Shown: positions 45,269 through 55,933 of the stretch, piece after piece
Layout: each line of letters begins with the position of its first letter
Numbering within the stretch: the stretch's first letter is position 1
Made by a program: the position numbers and the translations under genes
NCBI RefSeq assembly: GCF_003255815.1
Contig: NC_037681.1
Span: 72,565,730 to 72,629,729 of the forward strand
DNA from: Theropithecus gelada
Lineage: Eukaryota > Chordata > Mammalia > Primates > Cercopithecidae
Direction of reading: 5' to 3'
DNA: 64,000 nucleotides
Notes under the pieces: generated by a model
Database searches by the model: none
What the model saw: only the letters and a program-made list of their open reading frames with translations
What the model was told of the DNA's origin: nothing

Positions 45269-46191
45269 AATGTTCTCCATCCTCCTGCCCTCCACTGCAG
45301 CCCCAAGCCCTCCACAATATGACATTTCCTAAATATTGGCCACTGCATTGAAGACTCAGGTCAAATTTTCTTTCACACAGACTGGCAACATTGTATTGCT
45401 CTGTTGAGTAGACAAATTTTAGATAGTTCTCTGCTTGATTACTTTATCCGACAAATGTTTACTTCCATTTGAGTTGATTTCTGAAAGGGAGGTTGGGAAT
45501 CCAGCTTTTTATGCCACCTTTCACAAACCAGAGGGCAGTCTTTTTATAGAGCTTGTAACCCTTGACCGTGAAGGCAGGAAGCTCTCAAGTAGGCTTAGGA
45601 AGTATTGAGCATATAGGTGAGAGATGGGCAGGAACAAAGAAATCAGCTCTCATAAGACCAGATGGCAAGGGGTGAAGGGCTAAGTGGAGAGACAGGATTA
45701 GAGTTTTAGATGGTAAATATTATGCTTCTCCATTTTTTTCTGCAAAAATTTTTAATTTTTTCCCATTTGGTTTTGGATATCCTCTTCTATGTGGTTGGGG
45801 CAATATAGATGATCACTGTTAATGTCCTCAATTTTCTACAAAGTTGTAAGAAAGCAGTCTATTTACAGTGAATGGAGACAGATTGGAGGTGCGGTGCTAA
45901 GATTTTAGAAATTATTGAGAATATTGGGAAAAATATCAATGAGCAGAATAATTTCAAGAATTGTCAAGAAAAGCTAAAAGATCTCCTGAATTTGGAGACA
46001 TTTAGTTCATAGCAGTTCCAATTTATCTATTTCTTTTTTATTTGTTTACTTGTTTTTGTTTCTTTGTGGTTTTCACTTTTGGTATTAGTTCAATGAGTTG
46101 ATATTGGTACAGAGAGAAAAAAAGTGGTTTTGAAGAAATGAATTTACAAAGTTAGAAGGAACCCAAGGAAAAAGTTACTTTTTTTGGTATC

Positions 46192-46535
46192 TGATATGGT
46201 TTGGCTCTGTGTCCCCACCCAAATCTCAGCTTGTAACTCCCATAATTCCCACATGTTGTGGGAGGGACCTAGTGGGAGATTAAATTATGGAGGTGGGTCT
46301 TTCTTGTGCTGTTCTTATAATAGTGAATGGGTCTCATAAGATCTTATGGTTTTAAAAAATGAGAGTTGTCCTGCACAAGCTCTCTCTTTGCCTGCCACCA
46401 TCCATGTAATATGTGACTTGCTCCTCCTTGCCTTCCACAATGATTGTGAGGCTTCCCCAGCCATGTGGAATTGTGAGTCCCATTAAACCTCTTTCTTTTG
46501 TAAATTGCCTAGTCTCGGGTATGTCTTTATCAGCT
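46192..46535 (+). repeat. 5' LTR of the sense THE1, 3' clipped
   Basis: Matches the partner LTR up to TATGTCTTTATCAG, then leaves LTR sequence. The missing end is present in 47301-47677 (GTGTGAAACAGACTAATACA). Confidence 0.88.
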
Positions 46536-47300
46536 CAACATAGAGCTCAATCCGTGGCTTCAGAGGGTGTAAGCCTCAAACCTTGGCAGCTTTTACATAA
46601 TGTTGAATCTGTGCATGAACAGAAGTGAGGAATCGAGGTTTGAAAACCCCCATCTAGATTTCAGAAGATGAATGAAAATGCCTGGATTCCCAGGCAGAGG
46701 TTTGCTGTAGGGGCAGGGTCCTCATGGAGAACCTCTGCTAGAGCAATGCAGAAGAGAAATGTGGGATTGGAGCCCCCCTACAGAGTTCCTACTGGGGCAC
46801 TGCCTCGTGAAGCCGTGAGAAGAGGGCCACTACCCTCCAGACCCCAGAATGGTAGACCAATTGACAACTTGCGCCATGCACCTGGAAAAGCTGCAGACAC
46901 TCAACCCCAGCTCATGAGCTGCCCAAGACTATGGGAACCAACCTCTTGCATCAGCATGACCTGGGTGGGAGACATGGAATCAAAAAAGATCATTTTGGAA
47001 CTTTAAGATTTGACAGCCTGCTGGTTTTCAGACTTGCATGTGGCCTGTAGCCCCTTTGTTTTGGCCAATTTCTCCCATGTAGAATGGGCGTATTTACCCA
47101 ATGCCTGTATCCCCATTGTATCGATGAAGTAACTGATTTGCTTTTGATTTTATAGGCTTATAGGTGGAAGGGACTTACCTTGTCTTGGATGAGACCTTGG
47201 AGTGTAGACTTTTGAGTTAATGACTTTGGGGGGCAGTTGGGAAGGCATGATTGGTTTTGAAATGTGAAGATATGAGATTTGGGAGGGGCCAGGGTTGGAA
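46536..47300 (+). pseudogene. Truncated THE1 internal (gag-like remnant)
   Basis: About 765 bp remain of the usual ~1.56 kb. It starts within the part that in the other THE1 lies beside GGCTTCAGAGGGTGTAAGCC. A 112-codon frame (46668-47006) is open but lacks a usable start context and covers only part of the original region. It also lacks a short stretch near 46913, compared with the antisense copy. Confidence 0.85.
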
Positions 47301-47677
47301 TGATATGGTTTGGTTCTGTGTCCCCACCCAAATCTCATCTCATAGCTCCCATGATTCCCACATTTGTGAGACAGACCCGGTGGGAGATGATTGAATCATG
47401 GAGGTGGGTCTTTGCCCTGCTGTTCTCATGATATGAATGGGTCTAGTGAGAACTGATAGTTTTAAAACATGGGAGTTGCCCTGCACAAGCACCGTCTTTG
47501 TCTGCCACACTCTGCATGAGATGTGACTTGCCTTCTGCCATGCCTTCTCCTTGCCTTCTGCCATGATTGTGAGGTGTCCTCAGCCACATGGAACTCTGAG
47601 TCCAATTAAACCTATTTCTTTTTAAATTGCCCAGTCTTGGGTATGTCTTTATCAGCAGTGTGAAACAGACTAATACA
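47301..47677 (+). repeat. 3' LTR of the sense THE1
   Basis: Complete LTR from TGATATGGTTTGGTTCTGTG to GACTAATACA. It has a small duplication of CCTTCTGCCATG (47530 and 47554), giving it a slightly longer 3' part. Confidence 0.9.
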
Positions 47678-47889
47678 GTACCCTTACACATAAGAGATTT
47701 TAGGGAAGCTTTGGCTGCTGCTGTTGCTGCCACAACCTCCATCAGCATCATCACTATTGCTATTAATATATTATCTTAGTTGTTTTGTATTGCTTCTTAA
47801 TCAATAAGAATTATATTAAACATACCCTACTATTTTACAATTACATGACTAAAAACTACAATTGAATTTGTCTCTTTTTTCTGTCATTA

Positions 47890-48015
47890 TCTGGTTCCAT
47901 AAGTCTAAGTTACTGGATAAAGGCACATTGCTAGAAAGCCCCAAAGCCAGGATTAGAATTCCATAGCTTTTTTTTTTTTTTTTTTTTTTTTTTCACTATA
48001 CCAGAGTATCTAATC
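47890..48015 (-). mobile_element. MIR SINE, antisense, with expanded T tract
   Basis: GGATAAAGGCACATTGCTAG, AAAGCCAGGATTAGAATTCC, then a T run and CACTATACCAGAGTATCT follow the reversed MIR core. The 26-T run (47968-47993) sits where MIR has 'gctctttccactat', so the short T stretch has expanded. Confidence 0.6.
47968..47993. repeat. T26 homopolymer
   Basis: 26 consecutive T. No Alu or L1 adjoins it, so it is not a retroelement tail. See the MIR entry. Confidence 0.97.
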
Positions 48016-48380
48016 ACTTATTTTTCAAGAGTCCTAAATCCTTACAGGTCTCTCAGAGACTTGCAGAACTATTTCTAACACAGAAAAAAAATTATAAATC
48101 AGGACTTTCCAATGTGTGTATGAGTTGCAATGAGAAACCTGTGTGACAGTTCCTCATTGTTACTGTTATTATTGATGAGTCTTATTATTATAAATGTTAT
48201 ATATATGAAAATGCAAGTGTATTTTGTTCACACAGGAGATTAATACAAAGACATTTTCTCACTTATTAATGTGTTTTGAAGTTTTTTATATATTAGCATA
48301 TATAGATTTGCTCCATTTATTTTAAGAACTGCATAGAAACCTACCATATGGTAATACAATGACTAATTTGTTGATTATTC
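48016..48380. other. Unassigned AT-rich DNA
   Basis: Nothing recognised. Confidence 0.4.
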
Positions 48381-49970
48381 TTTCCGTCTTGAAACACTGT
48401 ACTCCAGACTTTCACGACACTTCTAATTCTTCGGAACCTACTGTCATGTCTTCAATTCTACTTAATATTGAATTAGCCTTGGATAATTATTCCCTGTCTT
48501 CCTCTATATATACCCTCTTCCTGAATAATACCCAATAAACCAATGGCTTTAGATATCACATCTTATCCAAATGACTTCCAAAATTCTATTTCCAACGGTA
48601 GCATCTATATTGAGCTCCATACTACACATCAGAAAGTACTTGAAATCTCAAAATTTTCACAGTGCAAACAGGCCTCTGCTGAAAACTCCCAATAACACCC
48701 TTCTGTCTCATGACAGTATATGATAGCATTATATACCTTGTTACTCAAATACAAACTTAAGGCTCCAACATTTTGTCATTGCCTCACCTCCCTTGGCCCC
48801 ATATCCAATTAATCTGCAAGTGCCATTAGGTTTTCCTCAAAATGTATTCTGAATCTATCCACCCCTATTGATCATCTCTATAATAAAGCCACTGTCACCT
48901 CTCACCTATACCATAGTTGTAGACATAATTTCCTTCCTTTCTCTCTATTCACAATCTAATTTATATACCACACATAAACAGTTTAAAATGCAAAACAGAG
49001 TAAACATTCTCCCAGTTTTACAATTCCAGTGTCTTTCCATTGTGCCTAGAATAAAATTCTGACTCCTGGCCATGACCTAAGTGGCCCATTCTGAGTCAAC
49101 CTTTACCTTTTCAGTCCGATCTCATAAAACTTTCTCCCTGTACCATAACTGGCTTGGCCAATCACAGTTGCCTTCTTCCTCTAAACAAAGGAAGGCTAAA
49201 AACTGCATTTCCTGGATTTCCTTCCAGCTGTGTTTCTGGATAAATATCAGGAATGTTAATCAAATATACTTGTGCAAACATTTGGAAGGTAAAAGAGTGA
49301 CAGTAGGCATCTTCCTGCCAGCTTGGCCTCTTCCTTCTGTCAAGCAAATTTGAGAATGCAAAGCATTCTCACAGCCATGTTCAAGTGTCCATTCTCTAGT
49401 TTCCTGGATGTTGAGAGGCAGGTGTTGGGGAGGCAGTGGCTAAATTTCTTTTTCCAGTGTCTGTTTACCAGCCTTCTGAATGTGGAGCATTGGCACCTGT
49501 GTAACTTACCCTGACTCGCTACAAAATAGCTTTGGATGTGCTGAAACTCAGCAAATCCAGTGGTAATCTGAAAACTCCTAGCTCCCCTTCCAGGCCAAGT
49601 CACTGGTAGCCATTTCTGGAAAGCCAGATTAGAGCCTACTCCTCTAAGATTTTTAAAACCTTTAATTTTCCTTAAAATCTCAGTTCTGTTTGAAAGACCT
49701 GGCATGTTTGTTTTTTACCAGGGCAGAAAACTTACTGAAACCAATATTAACTATTCTTTATTACTCTGTCTTTCAACTGGCTCTGATCTTGAACACCTTA
49801 CCCTCAAACATCGCAGAGACTCCTTCATAGTATCCTTTAGCTTTCAGCTGAATTATCATCTTCTCAGAAGAGTTTTCCATGAACACCCAATCAAAACTAT
49901 TCACTCATTATATAGCTGTCATATTGCCTTATTTATTGTATTAACAAAATGTACCATTATAAAATACGTA
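48381..49970 (+). mobile_element. L2 LINE 3' half, split by an insert
   Basis: First part (48381 to about 49165): TTGAAACACTGTACTCCAGA, AATGGCTTTAGATATCACAT, TGTCTTTCCATTGTGCCTAG, AATAAAATTCTGACTCCTGG, CAGTCCGATCTCATAAAACT. Second part (about 49765-49970): CTTCATAGTATCCTTTAGCT, TTATCATCTTCTCAGAAGAG, TTTTCCATGAACACCCAATC. The pieces are in L2 order, so the stretch between them is an insertion. No coding capacity. Confidence 0.8.
49166..49765. mobile_element. Unclassified ~600-bp insert within L2
   Basis: It contains GGCTAAAAACTGCATTTCCT, GATTTCCTTCCAGCTGTGTT and GGCCAAGTCACTGGTAGCCA. This text resembles other old repeats of the genome but I cannot name it. Open frames on both strands (49081-49353 plus, 49340-49705 minus, 121 codons) overlap and lack domains. 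Its age is bracketed: younger than L2. Confidence 0.5.
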
Positions 49971-49974
49971 TTTT

Positions 49975-50300
49975 TAAAACACTTAGCCTGGGTAGCTTAT
50001 AAACAGCAGAAATTTATTTCTCACAATTCTAAAGGATGGGAAACCCAAAATCAGGACAGTGACAGTAATTGGTGAGGGCCTGCTACCTCATAGAGAGTGC
50101 TGTCTAGCCGTGTTCTCACATAGTGGAGGGGGCAAAGGAGCTCTCTGGAGCTTCCATTATAAAGGCACTAATCTCATTCATGAGGGCTGTGCCCTCATGA
50201 CCCGCCCAAGGGCCCCACCTCCTCATACTATCACCTTGAGGGTTAGGATTTCAACATATGAATTTTGGGACACAAATATTCAGACCTTACCAGCATCCTT
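49975..50300 (-). mobile_element. MaLR-type LTR (MLT1/MST group), antisense
   Basis: GGGTAGCTTATAAACAGCAG, AAATTTATTTCTCACAATTC, AGTGTCTAGC-like text, CAAAGGAGCTCTCTGGAGCT, AATCTCATTCATGAGGGCTG and TGAGGGTTAGGATTTCAACA, ending AATATTCAGACCT. This is the reversed LTR in full order. The start is fuzzy and may extend back to about 49935. The 95-codon plus frame (50059-50346) is incidental. Confidence 0.75.
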
Positions 50301-51000
50301 ACCAAGAGCATCTTTGCATAATAGGGACTGCAAGGTAGCAGTCTAGAAGTAAGATTTGGGGAGTAAAAGAGCACACATACTTTAAATTTTAGTATTTATT
50401 ACCTAATTTATTTCAACTATGTTACATTAGTTTCCACTGCAATGAATAATATGTGAGTGTCCATTTAACCAGCATGAGCCACAGAATAAATGTCAAAATT
50501 TTAAATCATTGAGAACCTGAAAGATAAAAGGGGTTTTCATTATAATATATTTTATCTTTTAAATTATAAGTTAGGTTAAACATTTATGCTGATTAACATT
50601 TTGTAGTTATCTTTATAACTAGATGTGGATCACTTATTTTGTATATTTTTGTGTGAACTCTGTTCATTAAGACAATTAATGTTTGTCACATATGTTGCAA
50701 TTTTTAAAATCTTTTGATTTTGCTTTAGATAACATTTTTTCTTGTGGGTGCTCTTATATATTTTAGGCATTAAATTTATTACTTCTCTTTTTGTGGGTTT
50801 TGGTTCAATTATTATTCTTCACAACAGTATTTTTTGATAGATTTTCTGTGTTTATTTTTTATTGTGGGAATCTCAGCCATGTGACAAATTTGTATGAAGA
50901 TACAGCTGTGTGCTTCTGAGGGTAAAATTTTTGCTTGATTATGTAAAGGCAGTCATTCTAGCATAAAGTTCAGATCAACTTTAAATGAGTTCCTATTTTC
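50301..51000 (-). other. Possible old L1M fragment (50600-50830) in AT-rich DNA
   Basis: AATTTTTAAAATCTTTTGAT, TTTGCTTTAGATAACATTTT and GTGGGTTTTGGTTCAATTAT resemble the antisense L1M ORF2 3' part. Low confidence. The remainder is unassigned. Confidence 0.3.
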
Positions 51001-54000
51001 TCTGACTTTATTTCTCCCTTTGTTGTCCTTCCACTTTTATTATGTGCAAATGACTCTTTGTTTATATTATTTAAAGCTAGCTGTGAGAAATAATCAAAAT
51101 AACGGTAGCATAAACAATATGAAAATCTATAGGCAATCAAGAGCTAGTTTGTACTCTATTCTGTTCTATGAACTCGTTGGGCACTCAGGCTCTTTTCAGT
51201 TCTTTTTTTTCTTTTAAAAATATCATTAGGGTGATCTTTGGATCACTCATATGGACTAAGTTGTAGACAGATATCTATGTTATGGGAACAAGAATGGAGA
51301 AAAGCATGGTTAAGAAGGGCCTGGGGCTGAATATTAGCACCCTCTGTAAAGGAACACCTGGAAAGCTTCTGCAGGACATTTCTGCTTTAGATGGCATTAG
51401 ACAGAATTTAGTAACATGTCGACATCGAGCAATTCTAGAAATTGTCTATCTCATTGACCATTTTACTTGCAATAAATGAAAAAAATAAAAATAGTTAATT
51501 TTGTCTGACAAATTAATTGTCTTTCTTTAAAAAATTTTTTTTTTTCTACCAAGCTATTCTAGGTTTTCTGATTTCCCCTCAAAGGCCCAGGAGATATTTA
51601 CTGACAATAATGTATTTTTTTAAATTTATTTAAGCATATTTATCAAATTTAAGGGTAGTCAACACAAATGGAAGGGCCAGAATTAACTAGTATAATGAGA
51701 AACTCATTTTTAATTTGAGTATATGTATCAACGACCTGCTTTTTTTCCCAAGACAGTTCAGAATATAACTAGTAAGACACATAATAATTAAAACAAATTA
51801 ATAAACTGTTTGGAAAAAGGATATCCTGTACTAGACTATGATCCAATTTAATGTTGTAACAAATTGAAATTATAGCTTTCATATGACTTGCTTAATTTTG
51901 TTGATAACATTTTGATATGGCTATAATTTATGGGCACTATCACATTTATTTCAAAAAGTAAGATAAAATATATACAGCTTGTTTTGTTCCCTAAAATTTA
52001 CACATAAACTTAAAAACAATTTTGAAGTAGAACTACTAAACACGCTTTTCTATGTTGTTGGGAAATCAAATAAATTCTCTCAGCTTCAGTTGCTTCACTT
52101 ACATCATGGGAACATTTCACTTTAAATCCTTGAATATTTGCTTTATAACTAGATTATCTTTTACATTCCTTCCAGTAATAAACCTTTTGTTCATGTGATT
52201 TATGAATTACATTTAGGTATAATTTTCTGTAAGCACTTTTGCTAATGTTAATATAAAATGACTACGCAATTTATTGTAACTCAATTTTCAATTTTCCCAA
52301 CTGAATGAGGCAAATAATTGAATGCTTACAAATATTTTCATTTTGCATTCTGTAACTGTGCTAAATATTCACCTGTAGTATCCTAATTAGAAGATATTAT
52401 TTCAGGAACTAATACTACAGGTTTAAAAATAATGACTGCTATTCTTGTGTCTCACTTATTCATTTTATAAAATATTCAAAGGCGTTTGATCACATAGAAT
52501 TATATTCTGCCAAACTTGTGCTTCTCAGAAACTCACTTGGAGACTAATAAATATTATTTCTAAGATAGGTGTAGTTTGAGTTTTATCATTTGCTAACAAT
52601 TTACTCAGCATTAAAATGGGGATCTACCTCAGGGCTACCGCACTGAAAGAAGGGGAAATCTATCTGTACAATCTTGATTGTCCTGGTCTGTGTTAAACAA
52701 CTCTTGAGTGTGGAATGGTAAGATTGTTACTTGCTCACAGAATTTACTAGAGAACAAACAGGTTATTCTCAGGGATCTACTAACATAATTCCTTTTTTAG
52801 AGTTTGGGCCTCTAATAATGAGGATATCTGGGGAAAACTACAGGAAGGTCCTGATGTCTGGATGTCACTTCCTTATTATTTTATTATCCTTTTGAGATTT
52901 TAGATCATTTCTCACTGTCTTTTCACACATAAGCTAATTTAGTGTGCTTTAGATTTAAATAACTGTCAGTTACATGATAGCAATGAATAAACTATCTTAG
53001 AGACCCAGATTTCCATACCTCAGTGTCAAAGAATACACAATTCAAGATTATATACATTTATGTTTCCAAAATGCTTTGTAAAGTTTAAATGTAAGCATTA
53101 GGTAATAAAAAAACTAATTAAAATATTATTACATGTCAGTGTCATATAAATCATTGAAATGTGATTTCTGATTTCATGCAACTTTGACATAAAATATTTC
53201 AAAAAGAACCTTGTTCAGAATGCTGAACTCAAAAATAGTGAAAACATAAAATAATCTCTAAGAGGGTTATTTTTCTTCTTTCTTTGCCTTCTCCCCAGTA
53301 TTCAGTTTATTAGCAAGTCATTCTGACCAGAAAATATAGATTTTCTGACTTCCTAAGTTTGTCAGACTCATTTTATTTGTGAAGCCTTCACAAGTGTAAA
53401 GTGAAATTTTTTAAATGTGTAAATGTTTGCTAAAACCAGAAACACCAGGATATGGTGAAGTAGAGTAATCTATAACTTGCTGGAAATAAGAAGTGAGGCA
53501 TAATATCAGGCAAGGACCAGGAAATACTTCCATGAATGCATAAGGAAATGCAGTACAAATAAGCTACGTTTTACTCAAAGGTAGCAGAGCACTGAAAGGT
53601 AATCAAGTGAACAACACAATACTTAAGCGAGATATGTATGATATTCTCTAAACTGATTTTTCAAACACTTGTTTATATTGTAATTCCTTTCTGTTTGACA
53701 CACAAAATTCCATTATTCAAATGTGCATCTCAAGCACTTAAAGGTTGAGTACTGGTATTCTATAAACATGAAATCTAATTGGAGAAACAGTAAATATTTT
53801 ACCAACAATACAAGGCATTGGTTTTAAGTTGCAAAGTGAAAGACAACAATTGAAGCTGGAAATGTAGAAAAAGGCAGATCAATGTGGGTTGCTCTTATTT
53901 TGTTTGTTCTTCAAAATACTGTAGTGTAGTGATAATTGAATACATTTTTAAGGAATTAATTAATATAAAAACATTTTTATTGGTAACAGAATAAAAGACA

Positions 54001-54124
54001 TTTCTGTGTTCTCTGTAGAATAATGTGGCAAAGGCTTGGTTTTAAGCCTCAGAGTCATACTGAATGGCAGTGAATATACATATGATTTAATAAAAACAAA
54101 AGTGAAAGCACAGAACCAGAAGCC
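51001..54124. other. Repeat-poor AT-rich block
   Basis: About 3.1 kb without a recognised interspersed repeat, the longest such run in the window. A 65-codon frame at 51282-51479 is followed at once by AATAAATGAAAAAAAT, which looks like a poly(A) signal and tail, but the spacing is too short and no upstream exon is seen. I do not call a gene. Confidence 0.35.
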
Positions 54125-54128
54125 ATAT

Positions 54129-54896
54129 TGAGAGACAGGACTAGCTGGATTTCCTAGGCTGACTAAGAATTCCTAAGCCTAGCTGGGGAAGGTGACCGCA
54201 CCTACCTATAAACCCGGAGCTTGTAACTCAGATTGCACCCAACCAATCAGGTAGTAAAGAGGCCTCACTAAAATACAAATTAGGCTAAAAGCAGGAGGTA
54301 ATGAAATAGTTACATCATATATCACCTGAGAGCACAATGGGAGGGACAATGATCGGGATATAAACCCAGGCACTGGAGCAGGGAGCAGCAACCCCCTTTG
54401 GGTCCTCTCCCATTGTATGGGAACTCTGTTTTCACTCTATTAAATTTTACAACTGCACCCTTCTGGTCCATGTTTGTTATGGTTGGAGTTGAGCTTTCAC
54501 TCACTGTCCACCGTCCACCACTGCTGTTTGCCGCCATCACAGACCCGCTGCTGACTTCTACCCCTCCAGATCCAGCAGGGTGTCCACTACGCTCCTGATC
54601 CAGATGAGGTGCCCATTGCTGCTCCTGACTGGGCTAAAGGCTTGCCATTGTTCCTGCACAGCTAAGTGCCCAGGTTCGTCATAAGAGAGCTGATCACTAG
54701 TCACTGGGTTCCATGGTTCTCTTCTGTGACCTGCGACTTCTAATAGAGCTATAACACTCGCTGCATGGCCCTAGGTTCCATTCCTTGGAATCCGTGAGGC
54801 CAAGAACCCCAAGTCAGAGAACAAAAGGCTGGTTGCCATCTTGGCAGCAGCCGCCACCATCTTGGGAGCCCTGAGAACAAAGACCTGCCAGTAACA
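54129..54896 (+). mobile_element. Solo HERV-W LTR (LTR17)
   Basis: 768 bp, close to a full LTR17. It starts TGAGAGACAGGACTAGCTGG and ends CCTGCCAGTAACA, and the flanking 4-bp duplication ATAT is exact (54125-54128 and 54897-54900), as expected for a HERV-W/gammaretrovirus-like element. Internal signposts: ACCAATCAG (54242), GGGATATAAACCC (TATA region, about 54355), CTCTATTAAA (poly(A) signal ATTAAA at 54439) and AATAGAGCTATAACACTC. There is no internal region, so it is a solo LTR. HERV-W spread in the catarrhine lineage, so this supports an Old World primate genome. Confidence 0.93.
54241..54444 (+). promoter_or_regulatory. LTR17 U3/R promoter and poly(A) signals
   Basis: In order: a CCAAT-type box ACCAATCAG (54242-54250), a TATA-type box GATATAAA (about 54357-54364) and the ATTAAA poly(A) signal (54439-54444). 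The layout matches U3 then R of LTR17. Whether this copy still drives transcription cannot be told from sequence. Confidence 0.65.
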
Positions 54897-54964
54897 ATAT
54901 GGAAAACGGATAAAAAGACATAAATAGACATATATAGTGTGTGTGCGTGTATGTATTATCAGCC

Positions 54965-55065
54965 CTTACACATATGAAGAAATGCTCAAATTCAATCACA
55001 AACCCTGGAATTTTAAAAACTAAGACACTAAGAAACTATTTTTTCTCCCATCAGATTGCTGAAAA
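54965..55065 (+). mobile_element. Short L1M piece (sense)
   Basis: GAAGAAATGCTCAAATTCAA and TTTTCTCCCATCAGATTGCT resemble L1 ORF2 3' text on the plus strand. Its neighbour (55066-55560) is the same L1 class in the opposite direction. Confidence 0.4.
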
Positions 55066-55560
55066 TCAGCAATTATTTGAAAAATATATTGACTTACATT
55101 TGCTCTAGGACTTAGTATTTTTAGAATGCTTCAATTTTGTCAATTGATAAGTACAAAATAGTAACTTCTTTTGGTCTTTATTAGCATTTTTCTGATTGCT
55201 TTTGAGATTGAATTTTTTTAAAATTTTTATTAGCCATACATATTTCCTCTTTAGTCTAATGACTGTTTATGACTTTTGGTCATTTTTATTCTTTTCCTTA
55301 TGTGTTTATAAGCATTTACTAGGACACTAAAACTTTTGAGAGTTATATCCATTCAAAGTATCCCCTTCCACTTTCTAGCTCTATTTCTTCACTCTAGCTG
55401 AAGTGTTCATGGTCAATTCTTACCTTTAAAATATTCAGATTTATCAGTCTTTTAAGGTTAGTGCTTTTTGTGTGTGGTTTATGAAAACTTCCCAATGTCT
55501 AAATTAAGAACATATATATTTTCTTGTGTTTTAATATTTTTATTTTGACATTTAAGTAGA
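55066..55560 (-). mobile_element. L1M 3' fragment, antisense
   Basis: TTTATTAGCATTTTTCTGAT, TTTATTAGCCATACATATTT, ACTTTTGGTCATTTTTATTC, TTAGTGCTTTTTGTGTGTGG and GAAAACTTCCCAATGTC follow the reversed L1M ORF2 3' end. Dead and diverged. Confidence 0.6.
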
Positions 55561-55749
55561 GTGGTTGGGTAAAATACAGGACATGAGTTATATTTGATTT
55601 CAGATAAATGACAAAGAACTTTTTAGTGTTACTATGACCCGACTATTACTTGGAAAACGCCCATACAAAAAATTTATCTGAAATTCAAGTTTAACTACTA
55701 TAGTCTATTTTTGCTTACTAAGACTGTCAACTCTACATTTAAATTCTTA

Positions 55750-55811
55750 CTTCCTCTCTCCCTCTGTGTCTTTCTCTCTCTCTCTCTCTCTGTTTCTGTG
55801 TGTGTGTGTAA
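55750..55811. repeat. (TC)n(TG)n compound microsatellite
   Basis: About nine TC units (TCTCTCTCTCTCTC) followed by TGTGTGTGTG. Confidence 0.95.
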
Positions 55812-55933
55812 TATAAGGTAGAGTCTGATTTTCATTTTTTCACTTTTGTGTGCTATTTTTCCTGCTTTATTTGTCCTCAGTCCCTTTTTCTCTAGTTGTC
55901 TGACATGCTAAATTTGAAGTCAATACTAGTTCC

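Larger units (their letters stand above)
43791..46186. other. Unassigned DNA with structured repeats
   Basis: No gene is supported. It holds a 10-bp hairpin (AGAATGTGCC at 44144-44153 against GGCACATTCT at 44159-44168), the 15-bp inverted repeat at 44510 and the 70-bp tandem duplication at 45130. The plus frame 44225-44413 (62 codons) and the minus frame 44047-44388 (113 codons) overlap each other and have no recognisable domain. Confidence 0.4.
46192..47677 (+). mobile_element. THE1 MaLR provirus with an internal deletion
   Basis: LTR-internal-LTR on the plus strand, 1.49 kb instead of about 2.3 kb. It starts TGATATGGTTTGGCTCTGTG and ends GACTAATACA. The flanking 5-bp duplication is GTATC (46187-46191) and GTACC (47678-47682), one mismatch. 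The 5' LTR stops at about 46535 without its last 25 or so bases and joins directly to the later half of the internal region, so one deletion removed about 0.8-0.9 kb. The 3' LTR (47301-47677) is complete. The remaining internal frame of 112 codons (46668-47006) is a gag-like remnant. Confidence 0.92.

Noticed and set aside
47709..47745. Possible CTG/CAG repeat (GCTGCTGCTGTTGCTGCC)
   Set aside because: Only a few units with interruptions. Not a notable trinucleotide expansion.
49340..49705. 121-codon minus frame in the L2 insert
   Set aside because: Repeat-derived sequence, opposite-strand overlap, no domain.
51282..51479. Possible retrocopy 3' end: short frame followed by AATAAA and A-rich sequence
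   Set aside because: The A-rich stretch begins only four bases after the signal, no parental gene is recognised, and no target-site duplication is seen.
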